This document shows, piece by piece, positions 11,755 through 21,053 of a stretch of 64,000 nt of DNA (position 1 is the stretch's first letter; every line of letters begins with the position of its first letter). The position numbers and the translations under genes are program-made. Where the stretch lies: assembly GCA_036245525.1 (NCBI GenBank), contig BTPG01000005.1, positions 127,037,620 to 127,101,619 of the forward strand, read 5' to 3'. This DNA is from Semisulcospira habei (taxonomy: Eukaryota > Mollusca > Gastropoda > Semisulcospiridae). Under the pieces are notes generated by a model. That model did no database searches. It was given only the letters and a program-made list of their open reading frames with translations, and had not been told where the DNA came from.

Positions 11755-12720
11755 CGAATCTAAGTCACACCGGGCCCACCTGGAAAAAACGGGGCTGGGG
11801 GGGGGGGGGGGGGGGGGGGGGAAGGGACGTTACCGTGGCACGCCAAGACCGCTCAGAAACATCGAAGCGGGGAGGGAGCAACACGGGCTTGCATGGCCCG
11901 TCTCAGAACTCTCGGCATGAGGAGAGAGCATACTAAGTCTCACCGAGCCCACCTGGAATAAAGGGGCGGGTGGGGGGGGGGGGGCCATACGTGCGGCTCG
12001 CCAGGCCCGCTCGCAAAGGAGCGGGGGCTGGCCCAAATAAGGTCCCAGGTCACACTCAGACGAACGGAGTGTGAGGGAGAGCCTCTGACTTGCTTTACTT
12101 CTCTCTCTTCTAGTGTGTGTGCTCGAAGCACCGTGACCGCTCTCAACGGCGCGGGAGGGCGCTGACACTCTCTGCTCGATAGGCCGCTCAGGGGAGCGGA
12201 GCGAGGGGAGAGCAAATTCTTATCTCTCGTTTTTATTCTTTTCGTAACTTCTTTCTTTCTTTTTCTTTTTCTCTATTTTAATCTTATAGCTCAAGCCACG
12301 CTCGTAAGCGAGGCCAAGTCATGCCCAGCCCGCCTGGTAAGCGGGGTGGGGGGGGGGGGGGGGGGGGGGGGAGACGTCAATGCAGCTCGCCGGTTTCGCT
12401 CGGAAGCTTCGGAGTGGGGCGGCGGCCCATGTATAGCCCCTCGGGTCACGCTCAGAGGACTCAGAATGTGAGGAAGAGTCTCTATTCTTACTACGTTTGC
12501 GCTCGCCGCGCCCAGCCTGCTCCGATTAAGGGAGCGAGGGGGGGGGGGGGGGCGTGAACGAACGCTGAGCTCGCCTAGCCCGCTCGGACAATACGGAGCG
12601 GGGTCAAACTCAAGGAGCTCAAGCCACGCTCGGAAGAACAGAGCGTGGGGAGTGGGACTCCGACACTCGCCTGCCCCGCTCAGAAGACTCGGAGGGGGGG
12701 GGGGGGGGGGGGGGGAGTTA
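11755..12720. repeat. Array of short hairpins with poly-G runs
   Basis: About ten short imperfect inverted repeats follow one another, such as CCACGCTCGG-A-GAGCGTGG, CCCGCTCGGA-CGGAGCGGGG and CACACTCAGA-CGGAGTGTG. Several are followed by homopolymer G runs (about 11787-11821, 11969-11984, 12346-12371, 12539-12552, 12693-12716). The units are related but variable in length. They lie within DIRS copy 2 on the gag side. Confidence 0.6.
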
Positions 12721-13025
12721 CTGTCTGCTGTTAACATTTAAGGAAGGAGACTTACCTGCGGGCTGGACCGGCCCGGACAACGGAGCAAAGTGGGGTCCGC
12801 CAAGCTGACGGAGCGACGCTATCCTGCGCGGAAGTTTGGGGAGCCAGCAAGGGTCGGGAAGGACGGTCACGTCTGAAGAAGTCCCAAGCCGGGACCACCG
12901 GTCTCCTCTCCCAACGGTGCACACGTTACAGGTCCTGTTCGAAGAGTAGCCCGAACACAGAAGGCAGGAGTCGTGAGCGTCCGAAGGCCGTTAGAAATCT
13001 CCGCCACTAAGGCAAGTTCTCATAA

Positions 13026-13245
13026 GTGAATCTGCCAACAGTCCGTAGCACACAGTCCGCCGGGAAGTGCTCACCGAACGCTCCCCAAGATCACAGTCAC
13101 GAAGGCGAGCAAGTTCGCAAGGCGAAACTGCCAGAAGTCCGTAGCACACAGTCTGCCGGGAAGTGTTCACAAACACTCGCTCCCCAAGGTCACAAAGTCA
13201 CGAAGAAGAGCACAAGTCGCAAGCCGAGTCCAAAGGCCGCAGCCA
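13026..13245. repeat. Tandem duplication, about 105-bp unit x 2
   Basis: Units beginning near 13026 and 13128 share GTCCGTAGCACACAGT, CCGGGAAGTG and CTCCCCAAG. They lie just inside the right end of DIRS copy 2. Confidence 0.6.
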
Positions 13246-13439
13246 ACATAAGGGTACACAGAAAGTCAAGCACCGGGCAGAAGCGCCGGAAGGTGCCAGG
13301 TCCCAAGAAGTACACTCAGCCCTACACAGTAGAATAACCAAGGCAAAGCCAAGGAAGATCGAAGAATATCCAAGAACCGGTCGAAACATGGAGCAAGGCT
13401 AACGCCCGACCGTACACGGTCGAGCTAAGAGTGAAAAAC

Positions 13440-13610
13440 TGAAGTGAGTTCGCCACACGCATGCCGGGATAGGTTGGTAAGGGGAGGCCACCCAGGATCC
13501 TATACTTGGATCCCCGGTGTCTCCTCCCCAGTTGTGTAGGGGACACAACTTTGCACTGAAATCGTTAGGCTATAGAGTGTATTCCATATAGTAATGCCAT
13601 CGGTAATGTA
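13440..13610 (+). repeat. Right inverted terminal repeat of DIRS copy 2
   Basis: Reverse complement of 7187-7345, ending at the TATAGTAATGCCATCGGTAA edge. DIRS copy 1 sequence resumes near 13625. Confidence 0.85.
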
Positions 13611-13739
13611 TTTTCAAAAAAACAAAATCCAAAGTATCCAGAGTACACAACGGTAATCCCACCATCCACAGCCGGAGCACCTGAGATGCACACGGCCTGT
13701 CCTGGTGGGCTAAGCGAAGAGACTGGCGGGAAATGGTGA

Positions 13740-13907
13740 GCGTGCCACCGGATAGGGAGGCAGGGGAGGCCACTCGGGGTATCCTGGTAACGACACCCCT
13801 TGTGATTGCCTCCCCTGTCGTGAGCTACACGAGTTTGGGGGCTAAAATTGCTAAGCTAAGCGAAGCATTCCTAGTAGTAATGCCGTCAGTAATGATTTTG
13901 AGAAAAT
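13740..13907 (+). repeat. Right terminal repeat of DIRS copy 1
   Basis: Ends with TAGTAGTAATGCCGTCAGTA, the complement of the sequence at 95-115 on the left edge of the window. Its structure parallels the terminal repeats of copies 2 and 3 (CTCCCC block, GTTGTG/GAGCTAC block, GGCTAAAATTGCTAAGC). Confidence 0.65.
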
Positions 13908-14148
13908 AAAGTTAGTTTTTAACTTTGTTTTGAACTGCATAAAGGTGGAGGCATTTCTCAGCTCCATCAACCTTCATTTTGATTTAGTTTTGAAAATGCT
14001 AAGTCATGTGGCCCTCTTGAACACAAGCAATTATTTTCATCTAGTGCAGCACTCATCTAGAGCAATCACTTTTCACGAGTTTGACAAAATTAATAAAGGT
14101 GAACATGAGTTTAACATGTTCAGCGCGGAGAAAATGTGAACACCAACT

Positions 14149-14214
14149 GCAAGAGGTATAGATCCTCATGAGCCCCCACAGTTGCGGGGGCTCATGAGGA
14201 CCTATGCCTCTTGC
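14149..14214. repeat. Dispersed hairpin repeat, copy 1 (near-perfect palindrome)
   Basis: Arms of about 29 bp run from GCAAGAGG through TCCTCATGAGCCCCC to a 7-base loop and back. Three weaker relatives are at 20989-21053, 27005-27071 and 27135-27212, each ending in GCCTCTTGC. There is no coding content. Confidence 0.7.
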
Positions 14215-14512
14215 TCACACCACTTTGAATCCGTATTCCTGGGACAGGTAGGGTTTTTGGTGTTCAATGAGCAAAGATTGCAGGAACAATCTGCATCAAC
14301 TGGCACTGAACGGGTAAAAAAAAAATCATTGGAGAAATGTATCTGATGCATACCCATGAATCTTGTGATCTGGCTTTTCAGTGCTTGTGGCCAATCAGCA
14401 TATTCATTATGAACAAAGACCAACATTAGTGCACCTCTACGTCGCTTTTTGTGATTTTCTGTTGCAGAACTGGAGTTGTCCTCTTCTTGCATAGGCTTGG
14501 TCTTTTTTCTGT
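14202..14512 (-). other. Possible host exon (uncertain; perhaps LRRC42 C-terminal)
   Basis: On the minus strand a polypyrimidine tract and CAG (14513-14515) precede an open frame containing RKKTKPMQEEDNSSSATENH and KKRRRG, ending at 14202. The charged, serine-rich composition is like the disordered C-terminal tail of LRRC42 proteins, and its strand and position downstream of the LRRC42-like exons would fit. No conserved residue pattern proves this, and the frame overlaps the hairpin repeat at its 3' side. Confidence 0.2.
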
Positions 14513-14627
14513 CTGAAAAAAAATTTTTTTTGCAGCAATTCCACATCTCAAGAACGGGTTTATTCGAGGCTTTGTTTGGAAAAATTCATTTTTCTTTAAA
14601 AGGTATTTTTTCGAAAAATACTTACCG

Positions 14628-14790
14628 ATGACATGACTACCAGGAGTGTCCACTCCTTGCTCAATTCTAGCCTAAGAACCCGTTGTGTAAACACAACCCG
14701 GGAGGCACTCGGGGAACCCCCAGAGGGACCGAGAGTTGTCTCCCGCTACTACCCACCAGCCCTATTCACCTGTGAACTCCAGTCACGAAA
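14628..14790 (+). repeat. Left inverted terminal repeat of DIRS copy 3
   Basis: Near-identical reverse complement of 20690-20852, including CATGACTACCAGGAGTG, CCGTTGTGTAAACACAAC and ACTCGGGGAACCCCC. Near-identity of the two repeats argues for recent insertion. Confidence 0.92.
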
Positions 14791-14835
14791 TTAGGCTCAC
14801 CAGCTGCAAACAGGGCAGGTGGGAGGGTCCTTCGA

Positions 14836-14935
14836 GTCATGTCATCGGTAAGTATTTTTCGAAAAAATACCTTTTAAAGAAAAATGAATTTGTTTCTTCA
14901 AAAACATTACCGATGACATGACTACCAGGAGAATG
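14836..14935 (+). repeat. Internal complementary region of DIRS copy 3
   Basis: Repeats the outer edge sequences of both terminal repeats (GTCATGTCATCGGTAAGTATT, then ATTACCGATGACATGACTACC) just inside the left repeat. In DIRS elements such a region templates joining of the two ends into a circular intermediate; that role is family knowledge. Confidence 0.75.
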
Positions 14936-14981
14936 CCGAACAGGAGGAGGGTGCCGCACCCCCAGATGGTTTTCTCTAGGC

Positions 14982-16328
14982 TCATGGCCCCCTCCTCTCC
15001 TCCGACACTCTGCACTCCGCCGTGACGTCCCCCACCAAGGCGAGGTTGTCTCGCTGCCCTGCCAGATCCCGTAGATAGAAGCGGGCGAAAGTAGATTCTG
15101 ATCGCCAGCCCACCGCAGCCACGATGTCCTTGACAGCGCAGTTCCTGTCGAAGGCTACGCTCGTGGCCATGGCCCGTACTTCGTGCGCCCGAATCTTTAG
15201 GCTCTTCGCTCCCTGTGGGGAGAGATCGACATATGCTGAGCGAATCACCCAGCGAAGCCAGGAAGAGACTGTCTGTGCTGTAATGTCGTTTCTTCCTGTT
15301 TTTAAAGGTAGGAAGAGGCGTGAGCGTCCCCTCCGGACGGCTCTGGTTCGTCGCAAGTACACTCTGAGGGCTCGTACAGGATCTTGTTGCCTGGTCTCTC
15401 TGGGGAAGTCCTTCCCGCGTAACGGTCGTAAGGTGATAACCTGTGGCACCGTCAGTGGAGACCTAGTCTTGGCAATGAAGGCAGGGTCGGTCACCAGTTG
15501 GACCGAGTGATCCGCTCGAAATTGCAGGCCTGTAGGCCGGACTGATAGAGCGTGTATCTCACTTACTCGTGCCGCGGTGGCGAGCGCCAGCAGGAAGCAG
15601 GTGTTCCGCGTCACATCCGCAAAACTGGCCAGCGGTAGTGGTTCGAAACGTGGTGAGTTTAGCCAGGTAAGAACCCATGGTAAATCCCAGCGGGGAAGAA
15701 GTGAGCGAGAGGCAGGCCTTTGTAGTCCGAAGTGTGACATAAGATCTGCCAGGTCCTTACACGCGCCGGGGTCCGCGCGGCCGAGATGCCGGTAGGTGTC
15801 GGCAATCATCGAGAGATATCCCCGAATGGTAATAGGGGCCAGTCCTTGGTCTCCGAAGAGCCAGAGGAAGAAGTCCGCAAGTTGAGGGGTAGTCAGTTTG
15901 GTGGGGGAGAGACGACGGTCGCTGCACCAGGTACAGAGTACCCTCCATTTCCCCTCATAGATACGTCTAGTCGAGGGCTTGCGAGCTGTAGCGATCGCTT
16001 CCACTGCAGCACCCGAGAAGCCTCTAGCTGAGAGGGCTTGCCGCACAACCTCCAGGCGTGTAGCAGTAATCGTTCCGGACAGGGGTGGAACAGTGCCTGA
16101 CGTGGCTGCTTGAGCATAGTGCGGGGCGTGGGGAGCAGTAGAGGAGGGTGCGTGGCGAGGCTGATCAGGTCGGTGGACCAGGAACGAGTCCAAGCGAACG
16201 GGGCGACCAGGAGCAGGATCGCATTGGTTCCTCGCAGCTTTAGGAGGACTTTGGGGACAAGGACTGTCGGGGGAAAGGCGTACGCTATGAGTCCGTCCCA
16301 GGGAATGGATAAGGCGTCGACCGCCCAA
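14982..16328 (-). CDS. DIRS tyrosine recombinase (phage-integrase fold)
   Basis: Intact 448-residue frame. A Pro-rich N-terminus (about 1-85) precedes a SAM-like core-binding domain (about 90-205, with YEGKWRVLCTWC and ITIRGYLS) and the catalytic domain. Catalytic residues of the tyrosine recombinase family are visible: R254 in AARVSEI, H382 and R385 in HEVR, W408 in VGW, and the nucleophile Y418 in ARFYLRDL. It would integrate the circular DNA form of the element by strand exchange in the nucleus. It overlaps the end of the reverse transcriptase frame by 44 bp, so the true start may lie further in. DIRS-type polyproteins sometimes use frameshifting or internal starts here; the sequence does not settle which. 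Confidence 0.9.
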   Translation of the reverse strand: MGGRRLIHSLGRTHSVRLSPDSPCPQSPPKAARNQCDPAPGRPVRLDSFLVHRPDQPRHAPSSTAPHAPHYAQAATSGTVPPLSGTITATRLEVVRQALSARGFSGAAVEAIATARKPSTRRIYEGKWRVLCTWCSDRRLSPTKLTTPQLADFFLWLFGDQGLAPITIRGYLSMIADTYRHLGRADPGACKDLADLMSHFGLQRPASRSLLPRWDLPWVLTWLNSPRFEPLPLASFADVTRNTCFLLALATAARVSEIHALSVRPTGLQFRADHSVQLVTDPAFIAKTRSPLTVPQVITLRPLRGKDFPRETRQQDPVRALRVYLRRTRAVRRGRSRLFLPLKTGRNDITAQTVSSWLRWVIRSAYVDLSPQGAKSLKIRAHEVRAMATSVAFDRNCAVKDIVAAVGWRSESTFARFYLRDLAGQRDNLALVGDVTAECRVSEERRGP

Positions 16329-18111
16329 GCCAGGGGATCCGGTACTGGGAAACGAAGAGGGGAAGCTGGTGATTCCACCTCGTGGCGAACAGGTCCACCA
16401 TCGGGGTCTCCCAGTGAGAGCAAATCATCCGGAAAATGTCCTGGCGTAGCGTCCATTCCGAGTGAATGAGCTGTCCTCGGCGAGAAAGGGAGTCCGCTAA
16501 AACGTTCAGGCGACCGGGAATATGGCGAGCGCTGAGAGTCAGATCGCGGTCCTCGCACCACCGCATCAATTGGAAGAGCAGCATGCATAGATCGGGTGAA
16601 TGAGTTCCTCCCTGCTTCTGTATATACGCTACCACTGTCGAGTTGTCCGAAAGGACGAGAAGATGCTGGTGTCTGAGTTGCTCTTCCCAAACGATGATGG
16701 CCTGCCACACCGCTTGCAGTTCCAACCAGTTGCTGTGTTTGTCCGCGAACTCCGGAGGCCAGAGGCCGGACGTCATGGTGAACTGAGGAAGCAGGTGGGC
16801 TCCCCAACCAGCCCGACTCGCGTCGACACACAGGGAGAGGAGCGGGGATGGAGAGGAAATGGGGACTCCCAGAGCCAACCAGGCTCTGTCGGTCCACCGT
16901 AAAAGGTGGGGGCGTACCAACGGGGACACGGGGACTATCGTAGTCAAGTCGCCCGAGGAGGGACGCCAGAGCAGAAGGAGATGAAGTTGTAGCGGTCGGG
17001 AGTAGAGACGCCCGAGGGGGATAAGATCCGCCGCTGCGTTGATCAGGCCCAGAAGCTGAAGCCAGACCCTGGCGGGGGCTGCCTGTTGCTGATCCACCAA
17101 CGCGGCAAGAGCGGATAACTTCACAATCCGTTTCTCTGGCAAGAGTACCCTGTTGCGGTCCGTGAAAAATTCCATGCCTAGATGGATGAAGTGGCGCGCC
17201 GGAGTGAAGTCCGACTTTCCGGTGTTGACCAGGAAACCCAACCGGTAAAGCAGCTGTAACAGAGCGTCCCTGTCTGCCAGAAGCGCGGTCTCCACCTGAT
17301 TTCTCAAGAGTAGGTCGTCGAGATAATTCGACGTCGGACTTGACGACGACTGCCTCGCCTTGGCCACTACAGCATCCATGATGCGGGTGAAGGCCCAGGG
17401 GCTGAGGTTGAGACCGAACGGCAGGGCGCGAAACTGGTAAATCACTCCTTCGAACGCGAAGCGCAGGTACTTCCTGGCAGAAGCGTGCATGGGGACATGT
17501 AGGTAGGCGTCGGACAGATCTAAACTGACCGCATAGTCCATGGGTTGAACCGCCGCACGAAGAGCCCTGGTCGTCTCCATCCGAAAGGAAGGGGCCGCGA
17601 TGAAGGCGTTCAGCGCCGACAGATCTATGACTGGCCGCCACTTGCCGCCGGGCTTGGGCACCACAAACAGTCGGCTGTAAAAGGCGGGCGAGTCCGGACG
17701 CTGCACTATCTCTGTGGCCTCCTTCGAAAGGAGAGCCGCGACTTCTCCTCGCAGAGCGGCGGCCTTGAGGGCGTCGGACGGAACCTCTGTCCAAAGAGGA
17801 AAGGAGTGCAAGGGCGGAGGAGAGCGGAACGAGATCCGTAATCCTCTGGTGACTACGTCCAAAACCCAGGGCTCGTCTCGAAACAGCGAGTGCCACTCCT
17901 CGCTGAATCGTGCTAGCCTCCCGCCGACTGGAGCCCCGACGACGGTCGGCGGGGGCGGAAATGGGGACAAGTCAGGTGGCCCGCCCGCGCCCAGGGCGAC
18001 GGGCGGGACGGGGCCAGGCGGGGGCAGGGGCGCTAGCTGGGCCAGGGCGACGGAAGGGCGGGCGACGGTGCGGCGCAGCTCGTGGCGGGGCAGACGGGTC
18101 CGAGGTGACAC
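16285..18111 (-). CDS. DIRS reverse transcriptase/RNase H
   Basis: Intact 608-residue frame. Reverse transcriptase blocks: KPGGKWRPVIDLSALN (153-168), SLDLSDAY with D198 (metal ligand in motif A), LPFGLNLSPWAF (230-241) and active site YLDDLL (263-268). RNase H follows, with D430 in CVDASRAGWG, E464 in NWLELQAVW and D489 in VLSDNSTVVAYIQKQGG, then a DIRS-type tail (RHIPGRLNVLADSLSR). It copies element RNA into DNA. It overlaps gag by about 140 bp and the recombinase by 44 bp, in different frames. Lack of stops suggests recent activity. Confidence 0.92.
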   Translation of the reverse strand: MSPRTRLPRHELRRTVARPSVALAQLAPLPPPGPVPPVALGAGGPPDLSPFPPPPTVVGAPVGGRLARFSEEWHSLFRDEPWVLDVVTRGLRISFRSPPPLHSFPLWTEVPSDALKAAALRGEVAALLSKEATEIVQRPDSPAFYSRLFVVPKPGGKWRPVIDLSALNAFIAAPSFRMETTRALRAAVQPMDYAVSLDLSDAYLHVPMHASARKYLRFAFEGVIYQFRALPFGLNLSPWAFTRIMDAVVAKARQSSSSPTSNYLDDLLLRNQVETALLADRDALLQLLYRLGFLVNTGKSDFTPARHFIHLGMEFFTDRNRVLLPEKRIVKLSALAALVDQQQAAPARVWLQLLGLINAAADLIPLGRLYSRPLQLHLLLLWRPSSGDLTTIVPVSPLVRPHLLRWTDRAWLALGVPISSPSPLLSLCVDASRAGWGAHLLPQFTMTSGLWPPEFADKHSNWLELQAVWQAIIVWEEQLRHQHLLVLSDNSTVVAYIQKQGGTHSPDLCMLLFQLMRWCEDRDLTLSARHIPGRLNVLADSLSRRGQLIHSEWTLRQDIFRMICSHWETPMVDLFATRWNHQLPLFVSQYRIPWLGRSTPYPFPGTDS

Positions 18112-19039
18112 GTTTACGGGCCCGCAAGGAGCGCCCCAGGGCCGTGCGGGCGGGAGGAAAGCGCTGCTTGACCGCCTTGCGAGGCCAACGGTCAGAGTTG
18201 GAGTCCTTCACCGTCTGCCAAGTATCCCCGAAGAGCAGAGACCCTCCCAGAGGGGCCCGACGTAGCTGAGTACTCAGGTCGACCGGTATTCCACTGCAAG
18301 CTTGTAGGACGGCGTCTCGTCGCATGAGGTCGCAGTTAGCCGCAGCCGCCATCGCGTTGACCAATGAGTGATAAGCAGCGCGGTTCCCAGCCTCCGCCAT
18401 GAGTAGTAGGTCTCCCAAGAGGGGAGACAAAGCAGGTTGCCAAGCTTCCTCGAGACGTCGGATGAAAGCCTGAGTCAGCAAGTCCAAGAAACCGGAGCAG
18501 GCGAGCGTGTTCCGGACCAGCGACGCCGTCCTATCCAGTCCCCGTGGGAAGGACCGTTTCAACATAGAAGCCCCTCCGGCTTGCATCAGAGCGGCGGGAT
18601 CCACTGGAAGAAGCGGGCAGAGGAACGACTGCGAATGGCCGGCGTACCAGTCCTGTTGAAATGCGATGTCCAGAGCGGAAGGCCATCTCCCGTCCGCGAA
18701 GAAGTCCGAGTTCCGAGTCTCCGAAAGCAGGTGAGACGAGAAAGCGTCCCGCAGATAAAAAAAACTAGCCGGCTGTGGGAGGGACTTGAACCTCTTAACC
18801 GTCCTATCCGCGTCCACGAAGGCGGAAATCTTTCTCTTCACAGGAGGTGAAGCCGGACAAACATCCTCCGGTAAGGCGGCGGCGATGAGCTTGGCAGCTC
18901 CGTCCAGCGCCAACCGCGTGTCCATCCGGGAAGAAGAAACCTGTCTGACGGAAGCTGACACACTGGAGGCCGAAGAGGGAGAAGCTGAAGAACGGATGAG
19001 ACCTCCAAGTAACCAGTCCGAAGCATCCTCCGGAGCCAA
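17972..19039 (-). CDS. DIRS gag-like protein, C-terminal two thirds
   Basis: Open frame of 355 residues with DIRS gag features: EDASDWLLGG near the start, a central helical region with CDLMRRDAVLQACSG (about 240-255) and GSLLFGDTWQTVKDS (about 270-285), then a basic Pro/Arg/Ala-rich tail. The same blocks occur in decayed form in copies 1 and 2. It probably packages element RNA. The first methionine is unlikely to be the real start, because related sequence continues upstream in other frames to about 20016. Confidence 0.75.
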   Translation of the reverse strand: MAPEDASDWLLGGLIRSSASPSSASSVSASVRQVSSSRMDTRLALDGAAKLIAAALPEDVCPASPPVKRKISAFVDADRTVKRFKSLPQPASFFYLRDAFSSHLLSETRNSDFFADGRWPSALDIAFQQDWYAGHSQSFLCPLLPVDPAALMQAGGASMLKRSFPRGLDRTASLVRNTLACSGFLDLLTQAFIRRLEEAWQPALSPLLGDLLLMAEAGNRAAYHSLVNAMAAAANCDLMRRDAVLQACSGIPVDLSTQLRRAPLGGSLLFGDTWQTVKDSNSDRWPRKAVKQRFPPARTALGRSLRARKRVTSDPSAPPRAAPHRRPPFRRPGPASAPAPAWPRPARRPGRGRAT

Positions 19040-20016
19040 ACTGAGGGTGTCGAAGTCCCGCTGTCCGGAAACCGGCGACCGAAGAGGGCGACGAGGGCTC
19101 CGAGGCCGGGAATCCCATCGGAGAACCGCAGCGGACGAAGACTCCCTCCGCAGTGGAGAGCGGTAGTCTGAACGATGCGGTGAGGACCTCCTGCGTGCCG
19201 AAGGCGGATCCCGACGAGGAGAACGGCTGCGACGAGTGGGAACGGGGCGGTGAGTACGAGGAGGGGGGAAGTGGCCGGTCGCTGGGAAGAGGGACGGGAC
19301 AAACGGGAGTCCAACTGAGAAGGGGAACGCGAAGAAGGTGAAAACCGTCTGCGGCGAGGGGAGTCCCGATGCGACGAGCGATGAGGCGAGAAGGTCCTCC
19401 TATGATCGTGCGAAGGAGCGGAAACGTCGAGCAGAACCCCTGTATCTACGTTCTTCACAACCAGGAGGCTCCGGACGAGTGCAAGTATGTCTCTCTGAAC
19501 CAGGCTCTTGGGAGAGGCGGGTTACTGGCCAGCCAGGGGACCTCCAGCGGGATCCCGGCGGCTTCCTCAGAGACGAGTGGGGAACGACGGTGGAGGAGGG
19601 ACGCCACGAGCGTCCCACCAAACCAGGCTCTTGGGAGAGGCGGGTTCTTTCCACCAAATGTGTCCGGGCGCGCTCTCGAACGGAGGCGGTCTTGACGGTC
19701 GAACTCCCACTCCGTGCACTAGTCCCTTGATTACTCAGTGGCGTTATCTGCGTCGGATCCCGTTGGTCTCGCACGTCCGGTGCCGGGGGCACAGCGGAAG
19801 GCGTCTCGGAAATCTTCAAGGTACCCGCGAGGGTAGGAGGCTCCCTCCTATAAAAGTTCCAGAGATTAGACCAGCGCAGTTCCGGCCATGAAGCACAGAC
19901 GTCAACGTATGGTCGGACGCACACCCAGCGCAGGGTAGACAGACTGCATGTTTATCCGACGGCCACTGGAAGCCTCCGCATTTTGTGCATGTCATCAGTA
20001 GGCCACTGCAACACAC
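19040..20016 (-). pseudogene. DIRS copy 3 gag N-terminal region, frameshifted
   Basis: After a minus-strand splice-acceptor-like TTGCAG (about 20016) comes a zinc-binding stretch CTKCGGFQW, VCLPCAGC. Its continuation (CASWPELRWSNLWNFYRR) is in another frame, implying a break near 19918. Further frame changes occur near 19440 (Arg/Ser-rich linker with PSHDHRR and SRSPSQLDSRLSRP) and near 19050-19110, where the frame of the C-terminal part is picked up. Either single-base damage or unrecognised introns explain this. Copy 1 has the matching zinc exon at 6740-6893. Confidence 0.5.
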
Positions 20017-20030
20017 AAAACATGAAGGCA

Positions 20031-20690
20031 CTCGGCTAGTGTCCCAATCACCCCGTTAAGCTTTAGGCCCCCAAGTTACTGTGGTGTTATGCACCCAATT
20101 AACCAACGTATGGTCACCTGCCATCAACATTTAATTAAAACCACGGCGGAGGGAAAACAAACCCTGCCGGGACAGGTGAGCATCCAAGCCTTCGTCATAA
20201 CGCGGGGCGTCTAAACCGTAAGCCGAAAAACGTTAGGTATGGCCTAGATACAGTAACGGGACTCACCGCTCGCATCTGGCAATGGCAAGAAAAGCCCGCC
20301 AAAAACCAGCGCCAAACATTCTTCAGCTAATCAGGCAACCAAACAGAGGTCAAAAAACCCCAAACGAGGGAGAAGCGACGCAAAAAGCAAGCTGCTCGTG
20401 CCTGTGCCCCGCCCGGGCAACCAGCCGAGGGCCCTCTAACTACCTTACCTGTCAGTCGGAGTGGTACGAGAAGGAGAAAGTTCCATGACACCCACAGCCC
20501 GACCGGCAAAGCCAGAGAGGGAACCCTTGAACAAGACCGAAGCTGCAGTCGACCAACGTCGCACGCGTAGAATCCCAGGCCGGCGAAGACGAAGCAAGCA
20601 AGGCAGACCGAACCGGTCAAAAAAACTTCTAAGTCCAGAGGCTAGAGACAACACGTCTGAACGCGTGAGCCTAAGAAGCGTGACTGGAGT
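20031..20690 (-). other. DIRS copy 3 leader region
   Basis: No coding signal was recognised between the gag zinc-binding exon and the right terminal repeat. It probably holds the promoter, leader and an intron of the element. Confidence 0.4.
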
Positions 20691-20852
20691 TCACAGGTGA
20701 ATAGGGCTGGTGGGTAGGAGCGGGAGACAACTCTCGGTCCCTCTGGGGGTTCCCCGAGTGCCTCCCGGGTTGTGTTTACACAACGGGTTCTTAGGCTAGA
20801 ATTGAGCAAGGAGTGGACACTCCTGGTAGTCATGTCATCGGTAATGTTTTTG
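20690..20852 (+). repeat. Right inverted terminal repeat of DIRS copy 3
   Basis: Reverse complement of 14628-14790, ending near ATGTCATCGGTAATG. No target duplication is visible, as expected for recombinase-mediated insertion. Confidence 0.92.
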
Positions 20853-20988
20853 AAGAAACAATGCAAACTACCGGTACAGTAATGCAGACAGTCTTCAGTC
20901 CCGGAAACTAATTCAACTTTTCAAAACCCCAGAAAGCTGAGTTTCAGCTGTTTGGTTCAGACAAAGCAGCCTTCAGACATGTCCGTCT

Positions 20989-21053
20989 GCAAGAGTCACA
21001 AATTCTGATGAGCCCCTGCATCTGCAAGGATTCATGAGAATGCCTCTTGCTGG
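20989..21053. repeat. Dispersed hairpin repeat, copy 2
   Basis: TGCAAGAG ... CTGATGAGCCCC, loop, GGATTCATGAGAATGCCTCTTGC; an imperfect version of the palindrome at 14149-14214. Confidence 0.55.

Larger units (their letters stand above)
7160..13624 (-). mobile_element. DIRS-type retrotransposon, copy 2 (decayed, nested in copy 1)
   Basis: Inverted terminal repeats at 7187-7345 and 13440-13610 enclose a minus-strand series: gag (10280-10620), reverse transcriptase/RNase H (8870-10270) and tyrosine recombinase (7612-8830). A complementary region at 7420-7540 repeats the outer TTACCGAT-GGCATTACTATATGG edge, as DIRS elements do to template circle formation. Frames are heavily broken. Its ends differ from copy 1 (ATGGCATTACTATATGG against CGGCATTACTACTAGG), so it is a different subfamily. 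Confidence 0.75.
1..13910 (-). mobile_element. DIRS-type retrotransposon, copy 1 (decayed, left end cut by window)
   Basis: Degenerate DIRS-type element read on the minus strand. The window opens just inside its left end: bases 70-115 are the reverse complement of 13868-13910, which end the right terminal repeat. In minus-strand order it shows a gag zinc-binding exon (6740-6893), gag remnants (about 3230-3800), an RNase H remnant (2400-3230) and a tyrosine recombinase remnant (215-1300). Most of the reverse transcriptase seems deleted. A complete second DIRS (7160-13624) sits between its gag start and its right terminal repeat, so copy 1 is the older host. The assignment rests on comparison with the better preserved copy at 14580-20855. 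Confidence 0.7.
14580..20855 (-). mobile_element. DIRS-type retrotransposon, copy 3 (best preserved)
   Basis: About 6.3-kb element on the minus strand. Inverted terminal repeats lie at 14628-14790 and 20690-20852, with a complementary region at 14836-14935. Minus-strand order: leader and zinc-binding exon (near 20016), gag (to 17972), reverse transcriptase/RNase H (18111-16285), tyrosine recombinase (16328-14982). The polymerase and recombinase frames are uninterrupted and the gag N-terminal half is frameshifted. There is no integrase or protease, as expected for DIRS elements. It is younger than copies 1 and 2. Confidence 0.88.

Noticed and set aside
12291..12737. Open frames through the poly-G region
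   Set aside because: Pro or Gly runs come from homopolymers, no domain is present and the region is a decayed retrotransposon.
21003..21053. CTGATGAG at 21006 as another hammerhead core
   Set aside because: No GAAA follows in position and no cleavage triplet or stem III is present; it is part of a dispersed hairpin repeat.
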